Assembly (NCBI RefSeq): GCF_014643535.1
Contig: NZ_BMJQ01000029.1
Coordinates: forward strand, 1 to 46,419
From: Aliidongia dinghuensis
GTDB taxonomy: Bacteria; Pseudomonadota; Alphaproteobacteria; ATCC43930; CGMCC-115725
Length of the DNA: 46,419 bases
Reading direction: 5' to 3'
Shown here: positions 7,936 to 15,655 of the stretch, one piece after another
How the letters are laid out: every line of letters starts with the position of its first letter
Position numbering within the stretch: position 1 is the first letter of the stretch
Position numbers and translations under genes: made by a program
The notes under the pieces: generated by a model
Told to the model about the DNA's origin: nothing
Seen by the model: only the letters and a program-made list of their open reading frames with translations
Databases searched by the model: none

Positions 7936-8970
7936 CTAGTCGAACAGCGGCGCGTAGAGCAGCCCCCCTTTGTTCCACAGCCGGTTCAAGCCGCGTGGCA
8001 GTTGATAGGGCGACTTCGCGCCGAGGCTGCGTTCGTAGATTTCGCCGTAGTTTCCGACGCTCTTGATGACGTCCACCGCCCAGGTCTCGCGCAACCCGAA
8101 GCGCGAGCCGATGCCGGGAAGGATCCCGAGCAGGTGGCCGATGCGCGGATCCGTGCTCTTGCGCATCTCGTCGACGTTGCTGCTGGTGACCCCTAGGTCC
8201 TCGGCCTCGATCAGCGCGGCCGTCACCCAGGTCACCAGGATTTTGAACTTCTCGTCGCCCTGCCGCACCATCCCGGAAATGAGCTCGTTGGTTAGCAGGT
8301 CTGGCAGCAGCACAGTCGACTCAGGGTCCTTCAACCCCTTCGCGCGGAAGGTCGCGAGCCCCGGTCCCCAGCCAGCGAGCACGTCGCAGCGGCCGGCGGC
8401 AAAATCCTCACGCGCCTTGTCGGTCGTCTCGGCGCCGAGCACCTTGTAGGTGACGTTTTTCGAGCGCAGGTAGTCGAGCGCCACACGCTCCCCCGTCGTG
8501 CCCGATTGCGTACAGATCGTGGCCCCGTTCAGTTGGGACGCGTCGGTGACGCCAAGATCCTTCTTAACGATGAACTGCGTGCCCGCGAAGAGATACGGCA
8601 GCGTGAAATCGAAGCCGAGCTCCGTATTCCGCTGCAGCGTCCAGGTACTCACCATGAAGGCGATATCGATATCGCCTGACTGCAAGGCGGGCGTACGCTG
8701 CGGCCAGCTCAGCGGCACGAAGGCAGCCTTGTCGGCCGAGCCGAAAATCGCGACGGCAAGGGCGCGGCACATGTCGGCATCCATGCCATGCCAGTTGCCC
8801 TTGTCGTCGGCTTCGAAAAATCCGAGGTAGCCGCCCGAAGGATAGCCGCACAGCAGTTTGCCGCGCTGCTGGATCTTCGCGATGGTGGGGCTCTGGCTCT
8901 GCGCATGGGCAGCACCCGCGCAGGTCAGCATGATGATGAAGGCGCACAGATTCTTGAGAAACTTGCCCAT
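7936..8970 (-). CDS. aapJ: Periplasmic amino-acid-binding protein, AapJ-like
   Basis: Substrate-binding component of the Aap-type transporter. The ~344-residue protein begins with a signal peptide (MGKFLKNLCAFIIMLTCAGAAHA, probable cleavage after AHA). Its mature part has the family order: KIQQRGKLLCGYPSG, NWHGMDADMCRALAVAIFG, ALQSGDIDIAF with the WTLQRNTELGFDF segment, the TICTQSGTTGE loop and AGWGPGLATF. A GTG exists 9 nt upstream, but the AGAGG site spaces best to ATG 8970. First gene of the operon, preceded by direct repeats of ATACGATG. Aap proteins usually take many L-amino acids; this one is divergent enough in the binding segments that the ligand may be a derivative (inference). Confidence 0.92.
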   Translation of the reverse strand: MGKFLKNLCAFIIMLTCAGAAHAQSQSPTIAKIQQRGKLLCGYPSGGYLGFFEADDKGNWHGMDADMCRALAVAIFGSADKAAFVPLSWPQRTPALQSGDIDIAFMVSTWTLQRNTELGFDFTLPYLFAGTQFIVKKDLGVTDASQLNGATICTQSGTTGERVALDYLRSKNVTYKVLGAETTDKAREDFAAGRCDVLAGWGPGLATFRAKGLKDPESTVLLPDLLTNELISGMVRQGDEKFKILVTWVTAALIEAEDLGVTSSNVDEMRKSTDPRIGHLLGILPGIGSRFGLRETWAVDVIKSVGNYGEIYERSLGAKSPYQLPRGLNRLWNKGGLLYAPLFD

Positions 8971-9038
8971 ATCCCTCACCTCTTTCGAATTTGCGCCCCT
9001 CAGCCGTCAAGCCGAACGATCATCGGAACGATCGCAGC

Positions 9039-9074
9039 AATGTAAGATACGATGGATCAAATTACAATACGATG
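9039..9074 (-). promoter_or_regulatory. Predicted aapJ promoter with tandem ATACGATG boxes
   Basis: On the minus strand TTGTAA (9067-9062), a 17-nt spacer and TACATT (9044-9039) form a plausible promoter about 70 nt before aapJ. ATACGATG boxes at 9047-9054 (inside the spacer) and 9067-9074 (at the -35 edge) are spaced exactly 20 nt, so they face the same side of the helix. The same string occurs at 2686-2693. Confidence 0.4.
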
Positions 9075-9216
9075 ATGAACGCGCCCGAGAAGCATCGCGT
9101 GCCGCGGCAAATCCGCGCAAATCCTAGAGTATTAAGGCATGGGATTGCTCGAAGCATGACGCGACCGCGCTTGCGGCCGGCATTGGCGAGCCCGGATGAG
9201 CGCACATAACATCTCA

Positions 9217-9237
9217 CCGTATCTATATGCGATACGG
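9217..9237. promoter_or_regulatory. Inverted repeat CCGTATC-N7-GATACGG, possible distal operator
   Basis: Perfect 7-bp arms (9217-9223 and 9231-9237) separated by seven AT-rich bases. It lies between iclR (stop at 9327) and aapJ (start at 8970) in a ~356-nt gap that otherwise holds no gene. Arms match the GATACG half-site of the other operators. No T-run follows on either strand, which argues against a terminator. Confidence 0.4.
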
Positions 9238-9326
9238 CCTGTGCGCCGTAGATGCGAACCAGCTCCATTTGGCACGGGAAAGCCACGCTAATAGGCGGCC
9301 GCGATGCCGAGCCTCGGCCTTTCGCC

Positions 9327-10094
9327 CTACGGCGCGTCGCTCGCTGTCGCCGGGTAGCTTCCACCCAGTACGCGCGTCGCCTGCTCGGCAATGGAGATGG
9401 CGACGGCGCCGACCCGGTCGAAATCGGACTGCGGCAGGGTAACTGAATCGCTGGTCAGCACGACCGAGCCGACCGGCAGCGCCCCTTGGCCCCAGACGGG
9501 TGCCGCGATGCTGCTGATCCGAGCGGCAGCTCCACGTTGCGAGCAGGCGAAGAGCCGCTGGCGGGTCAGCCTCAGCTCGTCGCGCAGTTCCACCGCCGAA
9601 GCTCCATCGCCCGCTCCGTTCACCAGGTCGGCCAGCACGCCCTCGATCTGCGCCTCGTCGAAGAAGGCCAGGATCGCCCGCCCGCTCGCGGCGGCATGCA
9701 TCGGAATGCGCTGCCCCGGGTCCGACGAGTTCGGTCGCCCCTTCTCGCCGTCGATCTTGTCGAGATAGATGATGTCCGGATAGTCGGCCCAGGCGAAATA
9801 GGTCGTGAGTTCCGAGCTTTTCGCGGCATAGCGCAGAATCGGATGAATGAGCCGCCTCACTTCGTTCTGCGCAATGACCCGCGAGCCGAGCTCCCAGATC
9901 CGGAGCGTCGGCTTGTAGCGGCTCGTATCCGCCGTCTTCTCGATATAGCCCTCCTCGAGCAGCGTCTGGAAAATGCGCTGCACGGCGCTCTTGTTGAGCT
10001 TGATCTCGCGCGACAGCTCCGAAATGCCGCGCGGCGTATCGGAAAGCGCCAGCGACTCCAGGATTCGAAGACTCTTGCGAAGGGTTGTGCTCAT
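9327..10094 (-). CDS. IclR-family transcriptional regulator
   Basis: 255 residues, the normal IclR length. The N-terminal winged helix (residues ~1-65) includes LRKSLRILESLALSD, ISELSREIKLNKSAVQRIFQTL as helix-turn-helix, and the wing EGYIEKTADTSRYKPT. The C-terminal effector domain (residues ~80-250) has IIYLDKIDGEKG, the PMHAAASGRAILAFFDE segment and ARISSIAAPVW. IclR regulators bind palindromic operators and respond to small organic acids. The gene sits between the aap operon and the SDR gene, and CGTAT...ATACG repeats surround it, including one ~85 nt upstream of its own start. I infer that it autoregulates and controls both flanking gene blocks. Confidence 0.92.
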   Translation of the reverse strand: MSTTLRKSLRILESLALSDTPRGISELSREIKLNKSAVQRIFQTLLEEGYIEKTADTSRYKPTLRIWELGSRVIAQNEVRRLIHPILRYAAKSSELTTYFAWADYPDIIYLDKIDGEKGRPNSSDPGQRIPMHAAASGRAILAFFDEAQIEGVLADLVNGAGDGASAVELRDELRLTRQRLFACSQRGAAARISSIAAPVWGQGALPVGSVVLTSDSVTLPQSDFDRVGAVAISIAEQATRVLGGSYPATASDAP

Positions 10095-10176
10095 AGATGC
10101 CTGCTACTGGAGCGGTGAAACGATGCGGAAACCGCCGAGACGGGCAAGTCACTCGACCGCCCGTCGTCAACCGTCC

Positions 10177-10194
10177 CGTATTGATATACGATAC
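10177..10194. promoter_or_regulatory. CGTAT-TGAT-ATACG inverted repeat upstream of iclR
   Basis: Perfect 5-bp arms with a 4-nt spacer, followed directly by a further GATAC half-site. It sits in the 146-nt gap between iclR and the SDR gene, about 85 nt before the iclR ATG, a position suited to autoregulation. Confidence 0.4.
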
Positions 10195-10240
10195 ACACAC
10201 GCCTGCACGCGACATAAATGGCAGCCGGCGCGCGATCGGC

Positions 10241-11026
10241 CTACCGTCCCGGCAGCGTGTCTACCGGCACGACGTAATTGAGCGTGAGCCGGCCGCCGTC
10301 GACGTAAAGCGTCTGGCCCGTCACGTACGACGCATCGCTGCTTGCCAGAAACGAGACGACGGAACCGATTTCGTCGACCTCGCCGCAGCGCCCCATCGGC
10401 GTGCGCGACAGGATCATCCGGTAGGAATCCTCGTTCGACAACACGCCGCCCCGGGTCAAGTCGGTCAGGATGGTGCCGGGCGCCACGGCATTGACCCGGA
10501 CGCCCTTCGTCGCGAGCGACAGGGCGAAGATTTTGGTCAACTGGTTGATCGCGGCTTTGGAGACGCCGTACGGCACGCGCGTCGGGATCGCGAGCTCGGC
10601 CTGCATCGATGACATGTTGACGATGGCGCCACCGCCCTTGGCGACCATGAGTCGCCCGGCTTCCTGGCAGCCGAACAACGTGCCCTTCAAATTCACCGCC
10701 ATGACCCGGTCGAACTCTTCCTCCGTAAGATCGAGCGGGTCGGCGGCGACCGTCGTCGCGGCATTGTTGACCATGATATCGACCGTGCCGAACCGTTCCA
10801 CGGCCTTGGCGATCAACGCCTTGACCTCGGCCTGGGAAGCAACGTCGCAAGCGACGCCGATTGCCGTCGCCGCATCCGGGTCGAGTTGCCGCGCGGCCTC
10901 CGCGACCTTGGCCCCGTTGATATCGGCCAGAACGACCCGCGCACCCTCGTCGTGCAGGCGCTGAGCGCAACCCAATCCGATACCCTGAGCCGCACCGGTG
11001 ACGACGGCGACCTTGTCCTTGTGACG
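10241..11026 (-). CDS. Short-chain dehydrogenase/reductase (SDR, classical)
   Basis: NAD(P)-dependent oxidoreductase of ~261 residues. Complete classical SDR motifs are visible: cofactor loop VVTGAAQGIGLG, NNAAT, the catalytic Ser in NMSSMQ and Tyr-Lys in PYGVSKAAI, and the C-terminal SYVTGQTLYVDGG. The Asp in VVLADINGAK after strand 2 suggests NAD(H) rather than NADP(H). The reading frame is open to 11059, but ATG 11026 matches the family N-terminus and has GGAG upstream. It is transcribed alone, away from the 11-gene operon, with an inverted repeat in its leader. The substrate is a secondary alcohol or ketone, otherwise unknown. Confidence 0.9.
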   Translation of the reverse strand, partial: RHKDKVAVVTGAAQGIGLGCAQRLHDEGARVVLADINGAKVAEAARQLDPDAATAIGVACDVASQAEVKALIAKAVERFGTVDIMVNNAATTVAADPLDLTEEEFDRVMAVNLKGTLFGCQEAGRLMVAKGGGAIVNMSSMQAELAIPTRVPYGVSKAAINQLTKIFALSLATKGVRVNAVAPGTILTDLTRGGVLSNEDSYRMILSRTPMGRCGEVDEIGSVVSFLASSDASYVTGQTLYVDGGRLTLNYVVPVDTLPGR

Positions 11027-11063
11027 CATCCTGCTGCTCCGCTCGGTTGATCGTCTCACATTT

Positions 11064-11089
11064 CGACACGAAATATCTCACTCGTGTCG
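11064..11089. promoter_or_regulatory. Inverted repeat CGACACGA-N10-TCGTGTCG upstream of the SDR gene
   Basis: Perfect 8-bp arms (11064-11071 and 11082-11089) lie 38-63 nt upstream of the SDR start. It differs from the GATACG sites and may bind a second regulator or form a hairpin in the leader; flanking ATATCGA strings are AT-rich and could belong to the promoter. The remainder of 11090-11223 shows no gene. Confidence 0.4.
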
Positions 11090-11223
11090 ATATAAGACCA
11101 TATCGAAAGCGCATCGCGGCCCTCGGAATCGACAGTGCCTGGCCGTGAACTCAGGCCGAACCTATTAAAAATCCGCAGAATTTCGGGAAGAACGCCATCG
11201 ATCAGCCCCCACCTCCATCTCGC

Positions 11224-11253
11224 TTGACACGACCTGTCACCTCAATAAATAAT
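11224..11253 (+). promoter_or_regulatory. Predicted sigma-70 promoter of the 11-gene operon
   Basis: TTGACA (11224-11229), an 18-nt spacer and AATAAT (11248-11253) give ten of twelve or better matches to consensus. It is 80 nt upstream of the acyl-CoA dehydrogenase ATG and runs straight into the palindrome at 11251-11263. Confidence 0.6.
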
Positions 11254-11263
11254 ACGTCGTATT
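11251..11263. promoter_or_regulatory. Perfect palindrome AATACGTCGTATT overlapping the -10, proposed operator
   Basis: A 13-bp palindrome centred on one base, sharing the 11-bp core ATACGWCGTAT with the site at 2537-2551 and the same offset from the -10 element. Binding here would block RNA polymerase. The IclR protein encoded at 9327 is the only local candidate regulator. Confidence 0.6.
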
Positions 11264-11332
11264 GAATATCGAACCGACAACGAGCGCACAAAGCTTCGCC
11301 GCAGCGCCGAGATCCGCAAAAAGGGAGTTCCC

Positions 11333-12517
11333 ATGACATCCGACATGCCATCGCTGCCGACCGGCGCCTGGGAACTGCCGGAGGAGCTTTCGCTTCTGCA
11401 GGAGACGGTCGCCCGGTTCATGCGGGCGGAGGTGAAGCCGATCGAGGACCGACAACCGCACGATTGCTACGAACTGCCGGCCGAAGATCTCGCCGTCCTG
11501 CAGTCGAAAGCCAAAGAACTGGGCCTCTGGTGCCTGGCCTCGCCGCAGGCCTATGGCGGCGGCGGCGCAGGGCTGCTGGCGCAGGTGATTGTCGCCGAGG
11601 AGGCGGCCAAGTGCCGGATGGGCGCCTATGTCCCAGCCTGCGGCGCCTTCGGCATCGACCCGCCGAGCGTCATCTGGCTCGGCAATGCCGACCAGATCAG
11701 TCGCTACGGCGTCGCCGGCATCGAGAAAGGCAAGAAATGCTTCGTCGCCATCTCCGAGGCGAGCGGCGGTGCCGACCCGGCACGCTCAATCCGGACACGG
11801 GCCCAGCGTATCGGTGACCGATACGTCATCAACGGCACGAAGATGTGGATCACTGCCGCCGGTAAGGCCGACTGGGGTCTGGTGTTCGCCCGCACCGGCG
11901 AGGCGAACGACCGCGGCGGCATCAGCTGCTTCATCGTCGATCGTGACACGCCGGGCATCAGCGTGCGCGAGATCCCGGTCATCCGCTCTTATGCCCCGTT
12001 CGAGGTGCATTTCGAGGAGGTCGAGGTCCCGGCCGAAAACCGGCTGGGCGGGGAGGGCGAGGGCTTCGCGGTCTGCCAGAAGTGGCTGGTCCACGCCCGG
12101 GTGCCCTATGCCGCAGGCGTCATCGGCGTCGCCCAGGAGGCACTCAGGCTCGCGATCGACTGGGTGAAGCAGCGCCAGGTGTTCAAATCGACGCTGTCGG
12201 AGAAGCAGGCGATCCAATGGATGATCGCCGATTCCGAGATGGAGCTCAGGGCCGCCCGGCTCCTGACCTACCAGGCGGCCTGGCGGGCGGATCTCGGCCA
12301 CGACATCAAGCTCGAAGCCTCGATCGCCAAGGTGACCGCGACCGAGACAGCCGGGCGCGTCATTGACCGCTGCGTCCAGATGTTCGGGGCGCTCGGCGTC
12401 GCCAAGGAACTGCCGATCGAGCGCTGGTACCGGGAGCTGCGCATCAAGCGCATCGGCGAAGGCCCGTCCGAGGTCCAGCGCATGGTCGTCGCCCGCCATC
12501 TCCTCGGCAGCCGGTAA
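11333..12517 (+). CDS. Acyl-CoA dehydrogenase
   Basis: FAD enzyme that makes the alpha,beta double bond in an acyl-CoA and passes electrons to ETF (encoded at 1-1300). 394 residues, the usual length. Visible landmarks: CFVAISEASGGADPA (FAD/substrate contact, about residue 140), YVINGTKMWITAAGKADW, the middle beta domain FEVHFEEVEVPAENRLG, and the C-terminal helical domain ending IKRIGEGPSEVQRMVVARHLLG, where the Glu of GEG corresponds to the catalytic base of short/medium-chain enzymes. AGGGAG precedes the ATG. First gene of the plus-strand operon, directly behind the promoter/operator. Confidence 0.94.
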   Translation: MTSDMPSLPTGAWELPEELSLLQETVARFMRAEVKPIEDRQPHDCYELPAEDLAVLQSKAKELGLWCLASPQAYGGGGAGLLAQVIVAEEAAKCRMGAYVPACGAFGIDPPSVIWLGNADQISRYGVAGIEKGKKCFVAISEASGGADPARSIRTRAQRIGDRYVINGTKMWITAAGKADWGLVFARTGEANDRGGISCFIVDRDTPGISVREIPVIRSYAPFEVHFEEVEVPAENRLGGEGEGFAVCQKWLVHARVPYAAGVIGVAQEALRLAIDWVKQRQVFKSTLSEKQAIQWMIADSEMELRAARLLTYQAAWRADLGHDIKLEASIAKVTATETAGRVIDRCVQMFGALGVAKELPIERWYRELRIKRIGEGPSEVQRMVVARHLLGSR

Positions 12518-12527
12518 GGCAATCGCC

Positions 12528-13301
12528 ATGGCCATCGATTTCACGCTCGAGGACGGCATCGCCGTCATCACCATCAACCGCCCGGAAAGGCGCAACGCGC
12601 TCGATGCCGAGCACTACGCCGCACTTTCCGAGGCCTGGCAGCGCGTCCGGGACGATGACGCGATCCGGGTGGCCGTCATCACCGGCGCCGGCGACAAGTC
12701 CTTCTGCGCCGGCGCCGACATCAAGTCATTCGTCGGCCGGGACGTCGAGCTCGCCGAATTGTGGCTGACTCAGAAGGGCCAATTGCTCAATCGCGGCCTC
12801 GAAATCTGGAAGCCAGTCATCGCCGCGGTCAACGGCGCTTGCGTCGGCGGCGGCATGACCCTGCTGCTGGCGACCGACATCCGCGTTGCGGTCGAGGGCG
12901 CTGTCTTCTCGGTCGCCGAGGTCAAGCGCGGCATCATCGCTGCCAACGGCGGCACGCAGCGCATCATGCAGCAGCTACCCTACGCGATCGCGATGGAGAT
13001 GTTGCTGACCGGCGAAAGCATCGATGCCGAGACGGCGCTGCGCTGGGGCCTTGTCAACAAGCTCGTGCCAGCCGCGGACCTGCTGAGTGCTGCGCTCGAC
13101 TATGCCCGCCGGATTGCGGCCAACGCGCCACTGGCGCTCCAGGCCGCCAAGGAACTGGCGATCCGCTCGCGCGACATGGATCTGCCAACCGGTCTTCGGA
13201 TGGAGCAGCTCGTCAACCGCATCCTGCACCATTCCGAAGACACCGCCATTGCGAAGGCCGCTTTCGCCGAAAAGCGCCAGCCGCAGTTCAAGGGACGGTG
13301 A
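12528..13301 (+). CDS. Enoyl-CoA hydratase/isomerase family protein
   Basis: Crotonase-fold protein of 257 residues with the N-terminal VITINRPERRNALD, the oxyanion-hole motif SFCAGADIKSF and the second oxyanion element NGACVGGGMTLLLATDI. The first catalytic Glu of hydratases (in GGGCE) is replaced here by Thr (GGGMT), while the second Glu is kept in AEVKRGIIAANGGTQR. The reaction may therefore differ from simple hydration. It starts 10 nt after the acyl-CoA dehydrogenase stop, at the ATG giving MAIDFTLEDG, where the family homology begins. The C-terminal FAEKRQPQFKGR is typical. Confidence 0.9.
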   Translation: MAIDFTLEDGIAVITINRPERRNALDAEHYAALSEAWQRVRDDDAIRVAVITGAGDKSFCAGADIKSFVGRDVELAELWLTQKGQLLNRGLEIWKPVIAAVNGACVGGGMTLLLATDIRVAVEGAVFSVAEVKRGIIAANGGTQRIMQQLPYAIAMEMLLTGESIDAETALRWGLVNKLVPAADLLSAALDYARRIAANAPLALQAAKELAIRSRDMDLPTGLRMEQLVNRILHHSEDTAIAKAAFAEKRQPQFKGR

Positions 13302-13307
13302 CCCGCG

Positions 13308-14525
13308 ATGTCCGACCCAGCCGCTCTCCCGCCCAACGCCCCGCCGCTCGCCGGCATCCGCGTGCTTGACCTGACGCAAATCTACAACGGCCCCTATGCG
13401 ACCTTTCTGATGGCGATGGCCGGAGCCGAGGTCATCAAGGTCGAGCCGCCGGGCGGTGAATTCCTGCGCCGGCGCGATGCGAGGAGCGGCGCCGGCGTGC
13501 CGTTCGCTATGCTGAACGCCAACAAACGCTCGATCTCGCTCAACCTCAAGGCCCCGCGCGGCCGCGAAATGCTGCTGGAGCTGGTGCGCCAGGCCGACGT
13601 GCTGGCCGAAAACTACGCGCCCGGCGTCATGGACCGCCTGGGACTCGGCTACGACACCGTCCGCGCCGTCAACCCGCGCATCGTGTATGCCTCGGGCAGC
13701 GGCTATGGCAGCCATGGTCCCTATCGCGACTATCCCGCCATGGACCTGACCGTCCAGGCCATGTCCGGCGTGATGAGCATCACGGGCTTCCCTGAGAATC
13801 CGCCGGTCAAGTCCGGCGCCGCCCTCTGTGACTTCTTCGGCGGCGTCCATCTCTATGGCGCCATCACCACGGCGCTCCTGCGGCGCGAACGGACCGGCCT
13901 CGGCAGCCGGATCGAGGTCGCGATGCTGGAGGCAGTCTATCCCTCACTCGCGTCCAGCATCGGCATGACCTACGGCGAGCGAGATGACATTCCGCTGCGC
14001 ACCGGCAACCGGCACGGCGGCCTCTCGCTCTGCCCGTACAACGTCTATCCGGCCAGCGACGGCTTCGTCGCGATCATCTGCAACAACGATAAGCATTGGC
14101 TGAACCTGGTCGACGCCATGGCGCGCCCCGACTTGAAGGACGACCCGCGCACCGTAACCATGCGCGACCGGGTTCACCATATGGCGGCGATCGACGCGAT
14201 CATTGCCGACTGGACTTCGTCCCTGTCGCGTACCGAGCTGTTCGACCGGCTCGTCGCCTTCCGCGTGCCTTCCGCCCCGGTGCGCGACCTGCCCGAGGTC
14301 CTCGCCGATCCGCACATGCACGAACGCGGCATGCTGCTCGAGGTCGACCACCCGCAATACGGCCGGATCACCGTCTGCCGCAGCCCGATCAACTATAGCG
14401 ATGGGCCGCAACCCGACTATCAGGTCAGCCCCGCCTATGGCGCCGACAACGACGCCGTCTATGGCCGACTGCTCGGCATACCCGCGGACAGCCTGACCGC
14501 GCTCGGCGAGGAGGGGGTGATCTGA
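13308..14525 (+). CDS. CaiB/BaiF (family III) CoA-transferase
   Basis: Transfers CoA between carboxylic acids without a covalent acid-CoA pool. The 405-residue protein has IRVLDLTQIYNGPYATFLMA at the N-terminus, the AEVIKVEPPGGEFLR motif, KRSISLNLKAPRGREMLLEL, and the catalytic Asp in DYPAMDLTVQAMSG (about residue 145-150). It probably activates the substrate entering this pathway. The gene is 6 nt after the crotonase gene and its stop overlaps the thiolase-like start by one base (TGATG). Confidence 0.93.
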   Translation: MSDPAALPPNAPPLAGIRVLDLTQIYNGPYATFLMAMAGAEVIKVEPPGGEFLRRRDARSGAGVPFAMLNANKRSISLNLKAPRGREMLLELVRQADVLAENYAPGVMDRLGLGYDTVRAVNPRIVYASGSGYGSHGPYRDYPAMDLTVQAMSGVMSITGFPENPPVKSGAALCDFFGGVHLYGAITTALLRRERTGLGSRIEVAMLEAVYPSLASSIGMTYGERDDIPLRTGNRHGGLSLCPYNVYPASDGFVAIICNNDKHWLNLVDAMARPDLKDDPRTVTMRDRVHHMAAIDAIIADWTSSLSRTELFDRLVAFRVPSAPVRDLPEVLADPHMHERGMLLEVDHPQYGRITVCRSPINYSDGPQPDYQVSPAYGADNDAVYGRLLGIPADSLTALGEEGVI

Positions 14526-15655
14526 TGCGTGGTCGAACCGTCATCGCGGGCGTTGGCCACACTGCCTATGGCAAGCATCCCGATCGCGATCGCGTGTCGC
14601 TGATCGTCGAGGCCTGCCGCAACGCGCTGGCGGACGCCGGCGTCGCCAAGGACATGGTCGATGGTGTGCTGGTCAAGATGGCCAATGCTGAGCCTTCCAT
14701 CCTCTACGGTCAGAAGGTCGCCGAGGCGCTTGGAATGAAGCCCAAGATCGGTTGCGCGCTCGACCAGGGCGGCGCGGCGAACATCGCCCTCATCAGCTAC
14801 GCAGCACTCGCGATCGAAGCCGGCATGCTCGACATCGCCATCGTCTGCTACGGCGACACGCCGCGCACCGGCAGCCGCAAGGTCTATGCCCGGCCGCGCG
14901 GCGACGATGCCGTCTACGGCTGGTACTCGACCGCGGCCGGCTACGCGCTGCTGCATCAGCGCTACAAGCAGCAATACGCGCTCGGTGACGAGGGCTTCGG
15001 CGCCGTGGCCGTCACCTGCCGCAGCCATGGCGCGCGCAATCCCCACGCCCACCTGCAGAAGCCGATCACGCTCGACGAGTACATGGCCTCGCCCTTCGTC
15101 GTCGAGCCGCTGCGGCGCGACGATTGCTGTCTGCTGTCGGACGGTGCTGCAGCCGTCATCGTCATGTCGGCCCGCCGCGCCAGGGAACTGGGCATCGCTC
15201 AGGCCGTGCCGGTACTAGGCTTCGGGCAGGCGCAAGAATCCTGGGAAGTCCATCTGCGCGAGGACCTGACCCGCACCGTCGCTGGTGCCTCGGCCGAGAT
15301 GGCGCTGCGCATGGCCGGCCTCGAGCACCGCGACATCGCGGTTGCCCAGCTCTACGACTGCTTTACCGTAACGCCGCTCATCACGCTCGAGGACTACGGC
15401 TTCTGCAAGCGCGGCCAGGCGGCACGGTTCGCGGCCGAAGGCGGTATCGGCCTCGACGGCGGCCTGCCGCTCAACACGAGCGGCGGCCTGCTCTCGGAAA
15501 CCGGCACGCCAGGCCTGCAGCTCGTGATCGAGGGAGTCCGACAGATGCGCGGCGACGCGAACCTGCCGGTGGGCGGCTCCGGCGCCTGCATCGTCAGCAA
15601 CCAGGGCGGCACGATGCACACCCATTCCACTCTCATCCTCGGGCGGGCGGCATGA
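14525..15655 (+). CDS. Thiolase-like protein (SCP2-thiolase/Ltp family)
   Basis: A 376-residue thiolase-fold protein of the lipid-transfer/SCP2 group. Landmarks are VIAGVGHTAYGKHP, the GCALDQGGAANIALISYAA segment, the AQLYDCFTVTPLITLED motif and the C-terminal LPVGGSGACIVSNQGG. The nucleophile position usually written CxSG is DQGG here, so thiolytic acyl transfer is doubtful. Ltp-type relatives paired with DUF35 proteins act as retro-aldolases and carry a conserved Tyr in the YDCF motif, present here. The next gene is a DUF35 protein starting inside this stop codon, so the two likely form a complex. Retro-aldolase versus thiolase is unresolved. Confidence 0.88.
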   Translation: MRGRTVIAGVGHTAYGKHPDRDRVSLIVEACRNALADAGVAKDMVDGVLVKMANAEPSILYGQKVAEALGMKPKIGCALDQGGAANIALISYAALAIEAGMLDIAIVCYGDTPRTGSRKVYARPRGDDAVYGWYSTAAGYALLHQRYKQQYALGDEGFGAVAVTCRSHGARNPHAHLQKPITLDEYMASPFVVEPLRRDDCCLLSDGAAAVIVMSARRARELGIAQAVPVLGFGQAQESWEVHLREDLTRTVAGASAEMALRMAGLEHRDIAVAQLYDCFTVTPLITLEDYGFCKRGQAARFAAEGGIGLDGGLPLNTSGGLLSETGTPGLQLVIEGVRQMRGDANLPVGGSGACIVSNQGGTMHTHSTLILGRAA

